A stretch of 50,765 nucleotides of DNA, from positions 1 through 50,765 of the forward strand of contig NZ_JNWQ01000052.1 of assembly GCF_000716875.1 (NCBI RefSeq). The letters are read 5' to 3'. The position numbers were made by a program, and so were the translations under genes. The DNA is from Streptomyces novaecaesareae. Its GTDB lineage: Bacteria; Actinomycetota; Actinomycetes; Streptomycetales; Streptomycetaceae. Of this stretch, positions 40,030 through 47,484 are shown piece after piece; within the stretch, counting starts at the first letter, position 1; every line of letters starts with the position of its first letter. Below the pieces are notes generated by a model, which worked only from the letters and a program-made list of their open reading frames with translations, searched no databases and was not told the origin of the DNA.

Positions 40030-40785
40030 TTACTCCTCTCGTTTCCCGTGCGTCACCCGGTGACCGGTCGGCCCCGGGGGTGTGTGGGGTGGCTGCTCCG
40101 GTGCGCCACCGAGGGCGAGAGCGAAGAGCTGGTGGCGACTCGCGCCGTCACTGCGCAGCGGCCCGCGCACCGAGGCGGGGATGAATCCCGCGAAGACGGT
40201 GCCGACCAGGCCGGCGGCCACGGCGTCGAGCCACATCGTGTACGCGGCGGCGGACGCCCGGCCCATGAGCCTGCGGTATCCGCGCGCCCCGTACAGCTCG
40301 CTCACCCGGTCGAGGTCCGCCGCGACCGAGACGATCGCGGCGGATTCACAGAACTCCCATTGGAGAGTCAGGTCATGGCGCGCCTCCGGCGTCGGCAGGG
40401 GCGCCACGGGGGTGTACTCGCGCCTTCCGGCGTCGAGGCCGAACATTCCGGGAGCGAGCCCCTCCAGCCGGAACGCCACGACGTCGACCTGCAACGCGGA
40501 CTCCATCTGCTCGTCCGGCCAGGAGGCGACGTCCGTCTCGATCCCGCGGGCGACCACGTCGGCCAGCAGGGCGGCCGGAACGGCCCCGGAATCGAAGAAC
40601 CGTTGCGACCTGCGCGTGCGCAGCGCGGTCAACAGGTCCGTCCGCGGCCGCTCCTCCGGTTCGAACCGAACGCCCGGCCCGAGCGGGCTGGCCGTCGACC
40701 GCTTCCGGGCGGCGGCGGGAACGGCGGGGCCGGGCGCCCTGAAGGCGCGGATGAGTTCCCCTGCCAGGTCGTGCGGGCTGCTCAC
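40030..40785 (-). CDS. SagB-type nitroreductase-fold dehydrogenase
   Basis: This 251-aa protein has the SagB/nitroreductase start pattern LLTALRTRRSQRFFDSGAVP and the flavin-region segments EGLAPGMFGLDAGRREY and AAYTMWLDAVAAGLVGTVFA. In azole-forming RiPP pathways such FMN enzymes oxidise azolines to thiazoles or oxazoles. Start GTG 40785 overlaps the fused gene upstream (GTGA). The cluster also carries a SagB-like domain in the fused protein; one may be catalytic and the other structural, or they may form a heterodimer. Confidence 0.85.
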   Translation of the reverse strand: MSSPHDLAGELIRAFRAPGPAVPAAARKRSTASPLGPGVRFEPEERPRTDLLTALRTRRSQRFFDSGAVPAALLADVVARGIETDVASWPDEQMESALQVDVVAFRLEGLAPGMFGLDAGRREYTPVAPLPTPEARHDLTLQWEFCESAAIVSVAADLDRVSELYGARGYRRLMGRASAAAYTMWLDAVAAGLVGTVFAGFIPASVRGPLRSDGASRHQLFALALGGAPEQPPHTPPGPTGHRVTHGKREE

Positions 40786-42458
40786 CGGCCGCCTCCCAGA
40801 TCGATGACTGCGGTGATCGGTTCCACGTCGGGGTCGACCCCGAGCCCTGCCGCGACGGCGTCGTCGTCCCAGTCCGGGCGCAACGCGAGGCCGAGGCCGA
40901 GCACGCGGGCCGCTTCGCGGGCCGTCGCCTGTGCGCACCCGCTGTCCAGCAGGACGATGCGCAGCGCGAAGGCCGAGTACTTCCGAGCCACCTTGGGGAA
41001 GTCGCCGCTCAGGACGACGGTCGCCGGCGAGTCGCCGTCCACCGCGCCGGTCCCGGACGACAGCCTGGCGAGGCGGTGTTCCGTCGCCACGTAGCCGTAG
41101 ATCCCCGGGGCGATGCCCGGCACGTCGCGCACCACCGCGTACGCGGTCACCGAACCGATGTTGCCCCCGCTGGCGGTCCACCGGGCCACCCGTTCGTCGC
41201 TGATCGACGCGATCCCGGCGGTGACGGACAGCACCAGCGAGAGCGCGGCGGCGTCCAACTCCGAGGCGGGCCACTGCCGTGACAACCGGTCGTGCAGCGG
41301 CGCGGGCAGCTCGACCGCCGGCGCGACCGGCCAGGTCCGCGACACCCGCTGCAGTGCGAGGTTGGAGGGCTTGTAGTGCATCTGATGGGACTTCAGATCC
41401 GCGAACTCCTTCGGCGGCATGGCCACCGAGGCTTCGAAGCGGGTCGCCAGAGAGGCGCGCTGCGCCGTCGGCCCCTCGGCGATCGAACAGCGCGGACAGC
41501 CCGGCCGCGTCGCGGAGGAGGTGTCCCGGTGGGCCAGGGTTTCGAGGTCCACCGACCGCCACCGCATCGGCAGCGGCGAGGGTGTCGTCCGGGAGACCGC
41601 CGCGAACAGGTCGCGGGCGAACAGTGCGACGGCGAGGGCGTGGTCGCCGTCGACCGCCGTACGGTCGTCGGTCTCGTCGTCCACGACGAGGCAGTCCAGG
41701 CACGGCGTCGTCCGAGGATCGACGAAGGGGCCCAGTGCTGCCCGCCGACCGCTCAGCCGCAGGCGCAGCAGGGGGATGCCCTCGTCCCAGCAGTGGGCGG
41801 CGAGGACCCGGCGGCGTTCGCTGAGCGCTTCGCCCGGTGCGGCGTCGTCCGGTGCGGCTTCGTCCGGTGCGGAGCCGTCCGGTGAGGAGTCGATCCAGAC
41901 CGCGAGGGTGGTCCCCGCGGAGGGGAGGGCGTGGTCGCTGGTCGTGGCCGGGACCGAGCCGGCGAGCTCCGCCCGGAGGAGCTCGGACACCGCGTGCGGG
42001 CCGAAGATCTCGACCCGTGCGGTCCGCAGCCGTACGGCCGCCTGCTCCCAGGCCGCGTTGGCCTCGGTGGCGCTTCCGATCCGGGACAGGTAGTCGGCGA
42101 GATCGTCGTCGATCTCCCCGGCCGGGGCGCCGTCGGGCGGGCCCTCCTCGACCACGCCGCAGGTCCAGAGCAGCGAGAGCGCCTTGAAGACCACTTCTTC
42201 GGTCCGCCCGAGCTCAGCGGCCAGTTCGCCGTGGCTCCGGGTGCCGTCGAGCCGTTCGAGGAGGCCGGGGAGCAGATCGGTGGCCGACCTGCCGCGGAAC
42301 AGCTGCTTCTTCGGCGGGCCCTGGACCACCACCTGGTCGGACTCGCAGCTGACCACCAGCCCGCGGCGCAGCCGCGGTTTCTGCGGAACGCGCAGCTGCG
42401 GGTCGAACCGTGCGGCCGTGCCGATGGACTCCGCGGTGATCACGGACTGGTCGCTCAC
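40782..42458 (-). CDS. Fused RRE / ThiF-like partner / SagB-type dehydrogenase protein
   Basis: This 558-aa protein combines three parts. Residues ~28-105 form a winged RRE-like domain (RGLVVSCESDQVVVQG, then GLLERLDGTRSHGELAAELG) for leader binding. Residues ~140-330 are ThiF/E1-like, with zinc CxxC pairs at 253-256 and 321-324. From ~385 to the end is a SagB-like nitroreductase fold with TASGGNIGSVTAYAVV and VPGIAPGIYGYVATEHRL. It would present precursor leaders to YcaO and join azoline formation to oxidation. An acidic Ala/Pro/Asp linker (~195-212) interrupts the ThiF-like part. The start ATG 42458 overlaps the ThiF-like gene upstream. Confidence 0.83.
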   Translation of the reverse strand: MSDQSVITAESIGTAARFDPQLRVPQKPRLRRGLVVSCESDQVVVQGPPKKQLFRGRSATDLLPGLLERLDGTRSHGELAAELGRTEEVVFKALSLLWTCGVVEEGPPDGAPAGEIDDDLADYLSRIGSATEANAAWEQAAVRLRTARVEIFGPHAVSELLRAELAGSVPATTSDHALPSAGTTLAVWIDSSPDGSAPDEAAPDDAAPGEALSERRRVLAAHCWDEGIPLLRLRLSGRRAALGPFVDPRTTPCLDCLVVDDETDDRTAVDGDHALAVALFARDLFAAVSRTTPSPLPMRWRSVDLETLAHRDTSSATRPGCPRCSIAEGPTAQRASLATRFEASVAMPPKEFADLKSHQMHYKPSNLALQRVSRTWPVAPAVELPAPLHDRLSRQWPASELDAAALSLVLSVTAGIASISDERVARWTASGGNIGSVTAYAVVRDVPGIAPGIYGYVATEHRLARLSSGTGAVDGDSPATVVLSGDFPKVARKYSAFALRIVLLDSGCAQATAREAARVLGLGLALRPDWDDDAVAAGLGVDPDVEPITAVIDLGGGR

Positions 42459-43069
42459 CGGAGCCGCCCTTCGCCGATCGTGGCGAGCTCGCGCCAGAGC
42501 CCGTCGCTCGTGGAGCGGGTGCGGCAGCGCGGGCAGCGGTCCACCGCGACCACCGTGGCCCTGCTCGTCGCCCCGCTGACCTGGTCGAAGCGCCGTACGG
42601 TGCCGCCGATCCCGGCGCCCTCCGGCTCGCCGAACACCTCGTGGACGGCCTGGCGGGCGAAGCCGGCGGCGATCCCCACGTGGTGCTCCGGGTAGCCCGA
42701 CGGGTACCTGTCACCGGTGGCCGCGGTGGGGTGCTCCGGGCGCCTGTGCTGGCTCCGGCGGCGGGCGAAGCACTGGTGGCACGCGGTGCGACCGGGGATC
42801 ACCACCGGTCCGCACTGGACCTCCGTGGCGCTGCTGTGCACGGCGAACCAGGGGCGGCGCCAGGCGAAGCACGACCGGTCCAGGGCTTCGGCGATCCTGG
42901 GGCGTTCGTGGGAGGTCGCGAGCACGATCGCGTCGGAGGCCGGCCACAGGCTCGGATGCGTCCCGTCGTCGATCTCCTGCAGCACCACCCGGTACGTCCG
43001 GTCCAGACGGCGTGCGACGCTCTTGCCGAACGACCCCGAGGCGAGGACCAGCAGTCGATGATTCGTCAT
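42455..43069 (-). CDS. Small ThiF-like cyclodehydratase partner protein
   Basis: This 204-aa protein has an N-terminal nucleotide-fold-like start (LLVLASGSFGKSVARRL), FAVHSSATEVQCGPVVIPGR and two zinc-type pairs, CHQC at 97-100 and CPRC at 179-182, as in the C/Ocin-ThiF proteins that pair with YcaO in azole RiPP pathways. It lacks a visible RRE, which the fused neighbour supplies. It starts 12 bases after the YcaO stop and overlaps the fused gene by four bases. Confidence 0.85.
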   Translation of the reverse strand: MTNHRLLVLASGSFGKSVARRLDRTYRVVLQEIDDGTHPSLWPASDAIVLATSHERPRIAEALDRSCFAWRRPWFAVHSSATEVQCGPVVIPGRTACHQCFARRRSQHRRPEHPTAATGDRYPSGYPEHHVGIAAGFARQAVHEVFGEPEGAGIGGTVRRFDQVSGATSRATVVAVDRCPRCRTRSTSDGLWRELATIGEGRLR

Positions 43070-43080
43070 GTGTCGTGACC

Positions 43081-44436
43081 TCACGCGAAGGGCTGCGGAC
43101 AGGGGTTGATGTCTTCCTCGCCGTGCACCGGATGGCCCATGGCCCGGGGGGCCCGGTAGAGGCGCGGGTGGGCGAGGTAGCGGGCCCGGTGGGCGAAGGA
43201 GAGCGGCATCAGCTGGGGTACCAGGACCCGGACGACGGTCGCCCCGACCTGCCTGGCCTCGTCGGTGGTGATGTCCACGACCACGACCTCGCAGCCGGCC
43301 CGGCCCAACCGCTGCAGCAGCCAGGGCAGCGCGGGGGCTCCCGTGGCCGGACGGGAGAGCTCGGCCAGGTTCCGGACCGGGCGCTCGCCCTCCAGTAGGA
43401 AGTCGAACCGGTGCCGCTGATCGCGGGGCCCCGCCAGCAGCGCTCCACCGATCACGCTCAGGGTGTCCTCGGGAGCCTCGGCGGGTGCTCCCCGGCCCGA
43501 CATCGAGCGGAGCGCGATGCGCAGCGAGGCGGCCTCCCGGTACAGCTTCGCGATCGCCTTGCCCGGATCGACGTCGCAGGTGGCGACCACCAGTTGGGCC
43601 AGAGCCGGGTCGTGGTCGGCCAACTGGACCCCGTAGACGACGGGGACTCCCAGATCCGTCGTGGCGTCGAAGAGCAGCGTCCGGATGTTCTCCGAGGACG
43701 CGCGCGTCACGAACTCCCGTTGCTCGGGCAGCAACTGATCGACGCTGAACTCCAGTCGGGGCAGCCTCAGGCGCTGCAGCCAGGTCAGGGCGATCGAGTC
43801 CCGCTCGATGACTTCGAGCAGCCCGTTGGCGACGGCCGCGAGCGGGTCCGAGTGCGTGGCGCACCCGGTGGAGACGGGGTGCAGGTAGCGCTCGGCCGTC
43901 GATTCCGGCGAGCACTTGAGATACACCTGGACCGCGGGAACGTACACCTTGCGGCCGCGCGCGAAGGACCAGCCCTCGACCCAGCGCAGCGGCACGCGCG
44001 GGTCGACCGGCACCAGACCGCTGCGGGGGTCGGCGAGCTCGCTCGTCGAGCAGTTCGGCCACTCCCAGGGCGGCATGGCGTCGTCGCCGAGCTCGGCCGC
44101 GGTGGCCCAGATCATGTCCGCCGAGTCCCAGGCGCAGGAGGAGTACCGTTCGAGGGACTCCGCCGCGGCCAGGTGCGCCGCCGTCTCGCGGTCCAGGGCC
44201 CCGCCGGCTCCGTCGAAGTTGCCGGAGGACGGATCGTGTGTCCACTCCGCCTGGGCGGAGAGGACGGCGCCCGGATTTCCGAGCGAACCGGAGAAGATCG
44301 GAAAGTCGGGCTCCCCCTCGGTGACGGGCAGCCAGGTCAGCCGGGAGACCAGGCCATAGGGCGACACCAGCCTCCCCATGGCGCGCAGGGATTCAGGAAC
44401 TTCCCTACTCGGAGGCGTTTCCTCGAACGCTCTCAT
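43081..44436 (-). CDS. YcaO-domain cyclodehydratase
   Basis: This 451-aa YcaO protein has an ATP/Mg-binding Glu-rich helix AAHLAAAESLERYSS near residue 90, the second motif NGLLEVIERDSIALTW near 205, and a C-terminus of NPCPQPFA, which fits the PxPxP end typical of azoline-forming YcaO enzymes. It uses ATP to activate an amide so that a Cys, Ser or Thr side chain closes to an azoline. It is the first gene of the RiPP operon, with AAAGGGGTAAGGG directly before ATG 44436. A sigma-factor gene lies divergent. Confidence 0.94.
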   Translation of the reverse strand: MRAFEETPPSREVPESLRAMGRLVSPYGLVSRLTWLPVTEGEPDFPIFSGSLGNPGAVLSAQAEWTHDPSSGNFDGAGGALDRETAAHLAAAESLERYSSCAWDSADMIWATAAELGDDAMPPWEWPNCSTSELADPRSGLVPVDPRVPLRWVEGWSFARGRKVYVPAVQVYLKCSPESTAERYLHPVSTGCATHSDPLAAVANGLLEVIERDSIALTWLQRLRLPRLEFSVDQLLPEQREFVTRASSENIRTLLFDATTDLGVPVVYGVQLADHDPALAQLVVATCDVDPGKAIAKLYREAASLRIALRSMSGRGAPAEAPEDTLSVIGGALLAGPRDQRHRFDFLLEGERPVRNLAELSRPATGAPALPWLLQRLGRAGCEVVVVDITTDEARQVGATVVRVLVPQLMPLSFAHRARYLAHPRLYRAPRAMGHPVHGEEDINPCPQPFA

Positions 44437-44758
44437 CCCTTACCCCTTTGGCCCGTGAAGACTGTGAGTGAATCCCGCCTGATGAGTACGGAGGTCGGTA
44501 CCTCGCGGCGGTGGGGAAGTCGCTGCATGTCGACGGCGGAATTCCGTTTCGTGTCGGAACTCGCAGCAGCCGAAGTCCAACTCGGTTTGTGAATCGCTGG
44601 CGGGTCAGCGGTCGGCCTGGTTGACTGCTCGGCAGTGGCGCCCAATTGGCAGATCTCCTACGTCGTGGTGAGCGGCTCCACTTTCTACACGCGTCGGACC
44701 GGCGGGGGCGCTGCTCGGGAGCCGGGAGATTTTTTTTCTGGACGGGGGAACGGCGGGG
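44437..44758. promoter_or_regulatory. 322-bp divergent promoter region (YcaO operon / sigma factor)
   Basis: No gene is visible. The region is relatively A/T-rich. It has an inverted repeat GAGGT-CGGT-ACCTC (44491-44504) about 60 bases before the YcaO start, TTGACT at 44631-44636, the palindrome CCAATTGG a short distance after it, and an eight-T run just before the sigma-factor start. I cannot assign -10 boxes with confidence. Confidence 0.5.
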
Positions 44759-45298
44759 ATGGCGGGGGAACGACTAGTGGACGAGGCGTTCGACGACGGG
44801 TTCACGCAGTACGTCAAGGAGTCCAGGCCGGCACTTCGGCGCGCGGCGTTCGTGCTGGTGGGGGACTGGTTCGAAGCCGACGATCTGGTGCAGCGGACCC
44901 TGATCGCCGTCTACCGGCGCTGGGCCGGGCTGGATCGGCGCGACGGCCTGTACGGCTACACGCGCACGGTGATGGTGCGGCAGTTCATCAGCGAGCGCAG
45001 GGGGCACCGCTGGTCCCGCGAACTGATCCAGGACCCGCTCCCGGAGCCGGATCCGGCCCCGGAGGACGCCGCCCGCGTCGGAGACAGGCTCCTGCTGCTC
45101 GCCGCGCTCGCCGGCCTCGCGCCCAGACAGCGGAGTCTGGTCTTCCTGCGCTACTGGGAGGACCTGAGCATCGAGGAGACGGCCCGGACCCTGGGCTGTT
45201 CGCAGGCCACGGTCCGCAGTTCCACCTCGCGGACCTTACGGATCCTGCGGGACCGGCTGGGAGAGCTCTATGCGGATCGCGGGCGTGAATTGCGCTGA
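44759..45298 (+). CDS. SigE-family (ECF-like) RNA polymerase sigma factor with a TTA codon
   Basis: This 179-aa protein has region 2 (FTQYVKESRPALRRAAFVLV, then DWFEADDLVQRTLIAVYRRW) and region 4 (LAPRQRSLVFLRYWEDLSIE, then ETARTLGCSQATVRSSTSRT). It would direct RNA polymerase to a specific promoter set. Codon 160 is TTA (45236-45238), in TSRTLRIL, so translation should depend on the bldA leucine tRNA in Streptomyces. It is divergent from the YcaO gene, which makes it the first candidate activator of the RiPP operon. No anti-sigma gene of normal form is adjacent; the short minus-strand gene at 45371-45553 is a distant possibility. Confidence 0.88.
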   Translation: MAGERLVDEAFDDGFTQYVKESRPALRRAAFVLVGDWFEADDLVQRTLIAVYRRWAGLDRRDGLYGYTRTVMVRQFISERRGHRWSRELIQDPLPEPDPAPEDAARVGDRLLLLAALAGLAPRQRSLVFLRYWEDLSIEETARTLGCSQATVRSSTSRTLRILRDRLGELYADRGRELR

Positions 45299-45370
45299 CC
45301 AGCGTCATTCCTGAATGCGGGTGCTGCCCTTGTCTGTCCTGGTCCGCTCTTGTCCGCCCGGTGGACGTGG

Positions 45371-45553
45371 TTATTCGGGGTCGGATACCGCGGCAGCCCT
45401 GCGAACCTCGGCAACGAGCTCGTCGTCGCTGAGAACCGGTGTCGGGGCGGGATCGGAAGCGAGCAGGGAGCTCATGAGATGACGCAGCGTCTGCGCGTCG
45501 TCCTGAGCGTCCTGGGCGTCGTCCGAACGAGAGTCTGGTTGGCTATTTCTCAT
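45371..45553 (-). CDS. Possible small acidic protein (60 aa)
   Basis: The sequence begins MRNSQPDSRSDDAQDAQDDA and ends LVAEVRRAAAVSDPE. It is acidic with two short helical stretches (TLRHLMSSLLA, LSDDELVAEVRRAA). The ribosome site upstream is weak. Codon use is a little less extreme than in its neighbours. I do not recognise it. It faces the sigma-factor gene tail to tail and could be a small regulator, or a chance frame. Confidence 0.4.
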   Translation of the reverse strand: MRNSQPDSRSDDAQDAQDDAQTLRHLMSSLLASDPAPTPVLSDDELVAEVRRAAAVSDPE

Positions 45554-45936
45554 GATTCAATCCGACCGGGGATAACGGCACGACCATATGACGGTGGAAT
45601 CGTACTCTCCGATTGACGGAATGAAAGCACGATCGACCGAACTGGCATGCAGTCCACCCGAGGGTGCCACCCACTATTCCCCTCCCGTGGGCTCGCACCG
45701 GACGCCACCAGACTGCCCGCCCCGCCCCACTCCAGCAAGTGCCACCGGACGTCGTGGGGCCGCTCGCGGCGGTGGTCCTGCTGGCTGCTCTCTTATGACA
45801 ACGGCATTGACGTGTTTCGGTGCCGCCGGTTTCATGGCTCGCACTTCCCGCACCGCGCCTCCCCTCCGGCGCGCGGGTCCCCCCACACGTGCACCCCACG
45901 ACCCACGTGCACCCCCACGACCAAGGCGGTGATCCG
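45554..45936. other. 383-bp gap upstream of the permease
   Basis: I see no convincing gene. The gap has lower GC in its first 100 bases (probable promoters). Near the permease start there are two direct copies of a CACGTGCACC-containing unit (about 45886-45902 and 45904-45921). Open frames reading through this gap have no ribosome site and no family-like sequence. Confidence 0.5.
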
Positions 45937-47421
45937 TTGGCATCGACGGTGAAGGACACGGGCGACGCTCCGAGAACGGACGCGAGCGGCTCCCACGTCG
46001 TGATGCGACAGTCCCTCGGCCTGCTGGACGGCGCGGTGATCGCCGCCTCCAGCACGGCCGCCACCAGCAGTATCGGCATCGGCCTGGGCCTGATGGCCGG
46101 CGTGGTCGGCCTGCACCTCCCGGCGATCATGCTGCTGGCCTTCCTGCCCGTACTCGCCATCGCGGGCGGGTACGGGCGGCTGAACGCCGTGGAGCCGGAC
46201 GCCGGCAGCAGCTACCGGTGGGTCGGGCGCACCCTCAGCCCCTGGCTGGGATTCCTCACCGGCTGGGTGAACACCGTGGGGACCGTGGTCTTCATGGCGT
46301 ACACCACGACCGTCACCGGCTCGTCGGTCATCCAACTGCTCGACCAGGCCCACCTGCGCAGCATCGCCGGCCTGCGCCTCGACGCGGACTCGACCGTCCA
46401 GTGCACCCTGCTCGGCCTGGTGGTCCTGGTCGGCGCCGCACTGATCGCGGTGCGCGGGCTGGACATGGCGGCCCGACTGCAGAAGGCACTGCTGGTGTTC
46501 GAGTACGCCGTGCTGCTCGGCTTCTGCGGGTACGGGCTGTTCGCGGGCGACCAGCCGTTCTCGCTCCAGTGGTACAACCCCTTCGACATCCCCTCCTTCG
46601 ACGCCGTCGCGCAGGGCATGGTGCTCGCGGTGTTCTGCTACTGGGGCTTCGAGTCGGTGTTCAGCATCGGCGAGGAGGTACGCGACCCGCGGGACGCCTC
46701 CCGGGGCGGCACACTCGCCCTGGTGGTGATGCTGCTGCTCTTCCTCCTCGCCGGCACCGCCTTCCAACGGGTGCTGCCGATGGGCGAGTTGGCCGACAAC
46801 GGCGCGCACGGGCTGACCTACTTCGGCACCACGCTCGCCCACCAACCGCTCGCCGCACTGCCGTTGGTCGCCCTGATGTTCTCCGCGGTGGCCTCACTGC
46901 AGTCCTCGGTGATCCCGACCGCCCGCGGGATGTACGCGATGGGGCGCGACCAGGTGCTCGGCCCGATCTGGACCAGGCTGCACCCCCGGCACGCCACGCC
47001 CGCCGTCGGCACCCTGCTGATCACCGGCGTCGCCGTCCTGCTGGCCCTCGCCTCACTGGCCATCCCGACCGTCAACGACCTGATCTCGGCCGCCGTCAAC
47101 GCGATCGGCATCATCGTCGCCCTCTACTACGCGCTGACCGCCGTCGCGGCCGCCGTCCGGTTCCGCGGGCTGCTGCGCACCGACCCGGTGCAGGGCCTGC
47201 GCGCGGTGGTCGGCCCGCTGCTGGGCGCGGCGGCGCTGCTCGTCGTCGGCGGCTACCTGGCCTGGAGCTTCTACGATTCCACCGACCACTTCGAACTGGC
47301 CGCCGACAACGGGTGGTTCGAACTGTCCGTGGTGGCGCTGATGGTCGTCAGCGGGCTGCCGGCGGCGGCCTGGGCCCGCTGGCGGAGGCGCTCGCCGTAC
47401 TTCCTGGAGCGGGCGAGCTGA
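45937..47421 (+). CDS. APC-superfamily amino acid permease
   Basis: This ~494-aa protein has 12 hydrophobic segments. The first is the APC unwound-helix region (GAVIAASSTAATSSIGIGLG), and GYGRLNAVEPDAGSSYRWVG is the conserved substrate-region segment after helix 2. The start is uncertain. TTG 45937 is chosen because AAGGCGG lies about 7 bases upstream; GTG 45949 and ATG 46002 are alternatives, and the latter begins right before the first membrane helix. It probably takes up an amino acid or amine and is followed after 63 bases by an amidohydrolase, so the two may form an uptake-and-degradation unit. Confidence 0.88.
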   Translation: MASTVKDTGDAPRTDASGSHVVMRQSLGLLDGAVIAASSTAATSSIGIGLGLMAGVVGLHLPAIMLLAFLPVLAIAGGYGRLNAVEPDAGSSYRWVGRTLSPWLGFLTGWVNTVGTVVFMAYTTTVTGSSVIQLLDQAHLRSIAGLRLDADSTVQCTLLGLVVLVGAALIAVRGLDMAARLQKALLVFEYAVLLGFCGYGLFAGDQPFSLQWYNPFDIPSFDAVAQGMVLAVFCYWGFESVFSIGEEVRDPRDASRGGTLALVVMLLLFLLAGTAFQRVLPMGELADNGAHGLTYFGTTLAHQPLAALPLVALMFSAVASLQSSVIPTARGMYAMGRDQVLGPIWTRLHPRHATPAVGTLLITGVAVLLALASLAIPTVNDLISAAVNAIGIIVALYYALTAVAAAVRFRGLLRTDPVQGLRAVVGPLLGAAALLVVGGYLAWSFYDSTDHFELAADNGWFELSVVALMVVSGLPAAAWARWRRRSPYFLERAS

Positions 47422-47484
47422 GCAATTCCGCCGACTCCCTGACAGAACACCGGATTCACCGTACGCAGGAACGGAGCACCACCC

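Noticed and set aside
44731..44740. Rho-independent terminator at the eight-T run before the sigma-factor gene
   Set aside because: Only a 4-bp stem (GCTC/GAGC) precedes it, and it lies in the leader of the sigma-factor gene.
45600..45936. Several open frames upstream of the permease on both strands
   Set aside because: They have no ribosome site and Pro/Arg-rich composition, and they overlap the likely promoter.
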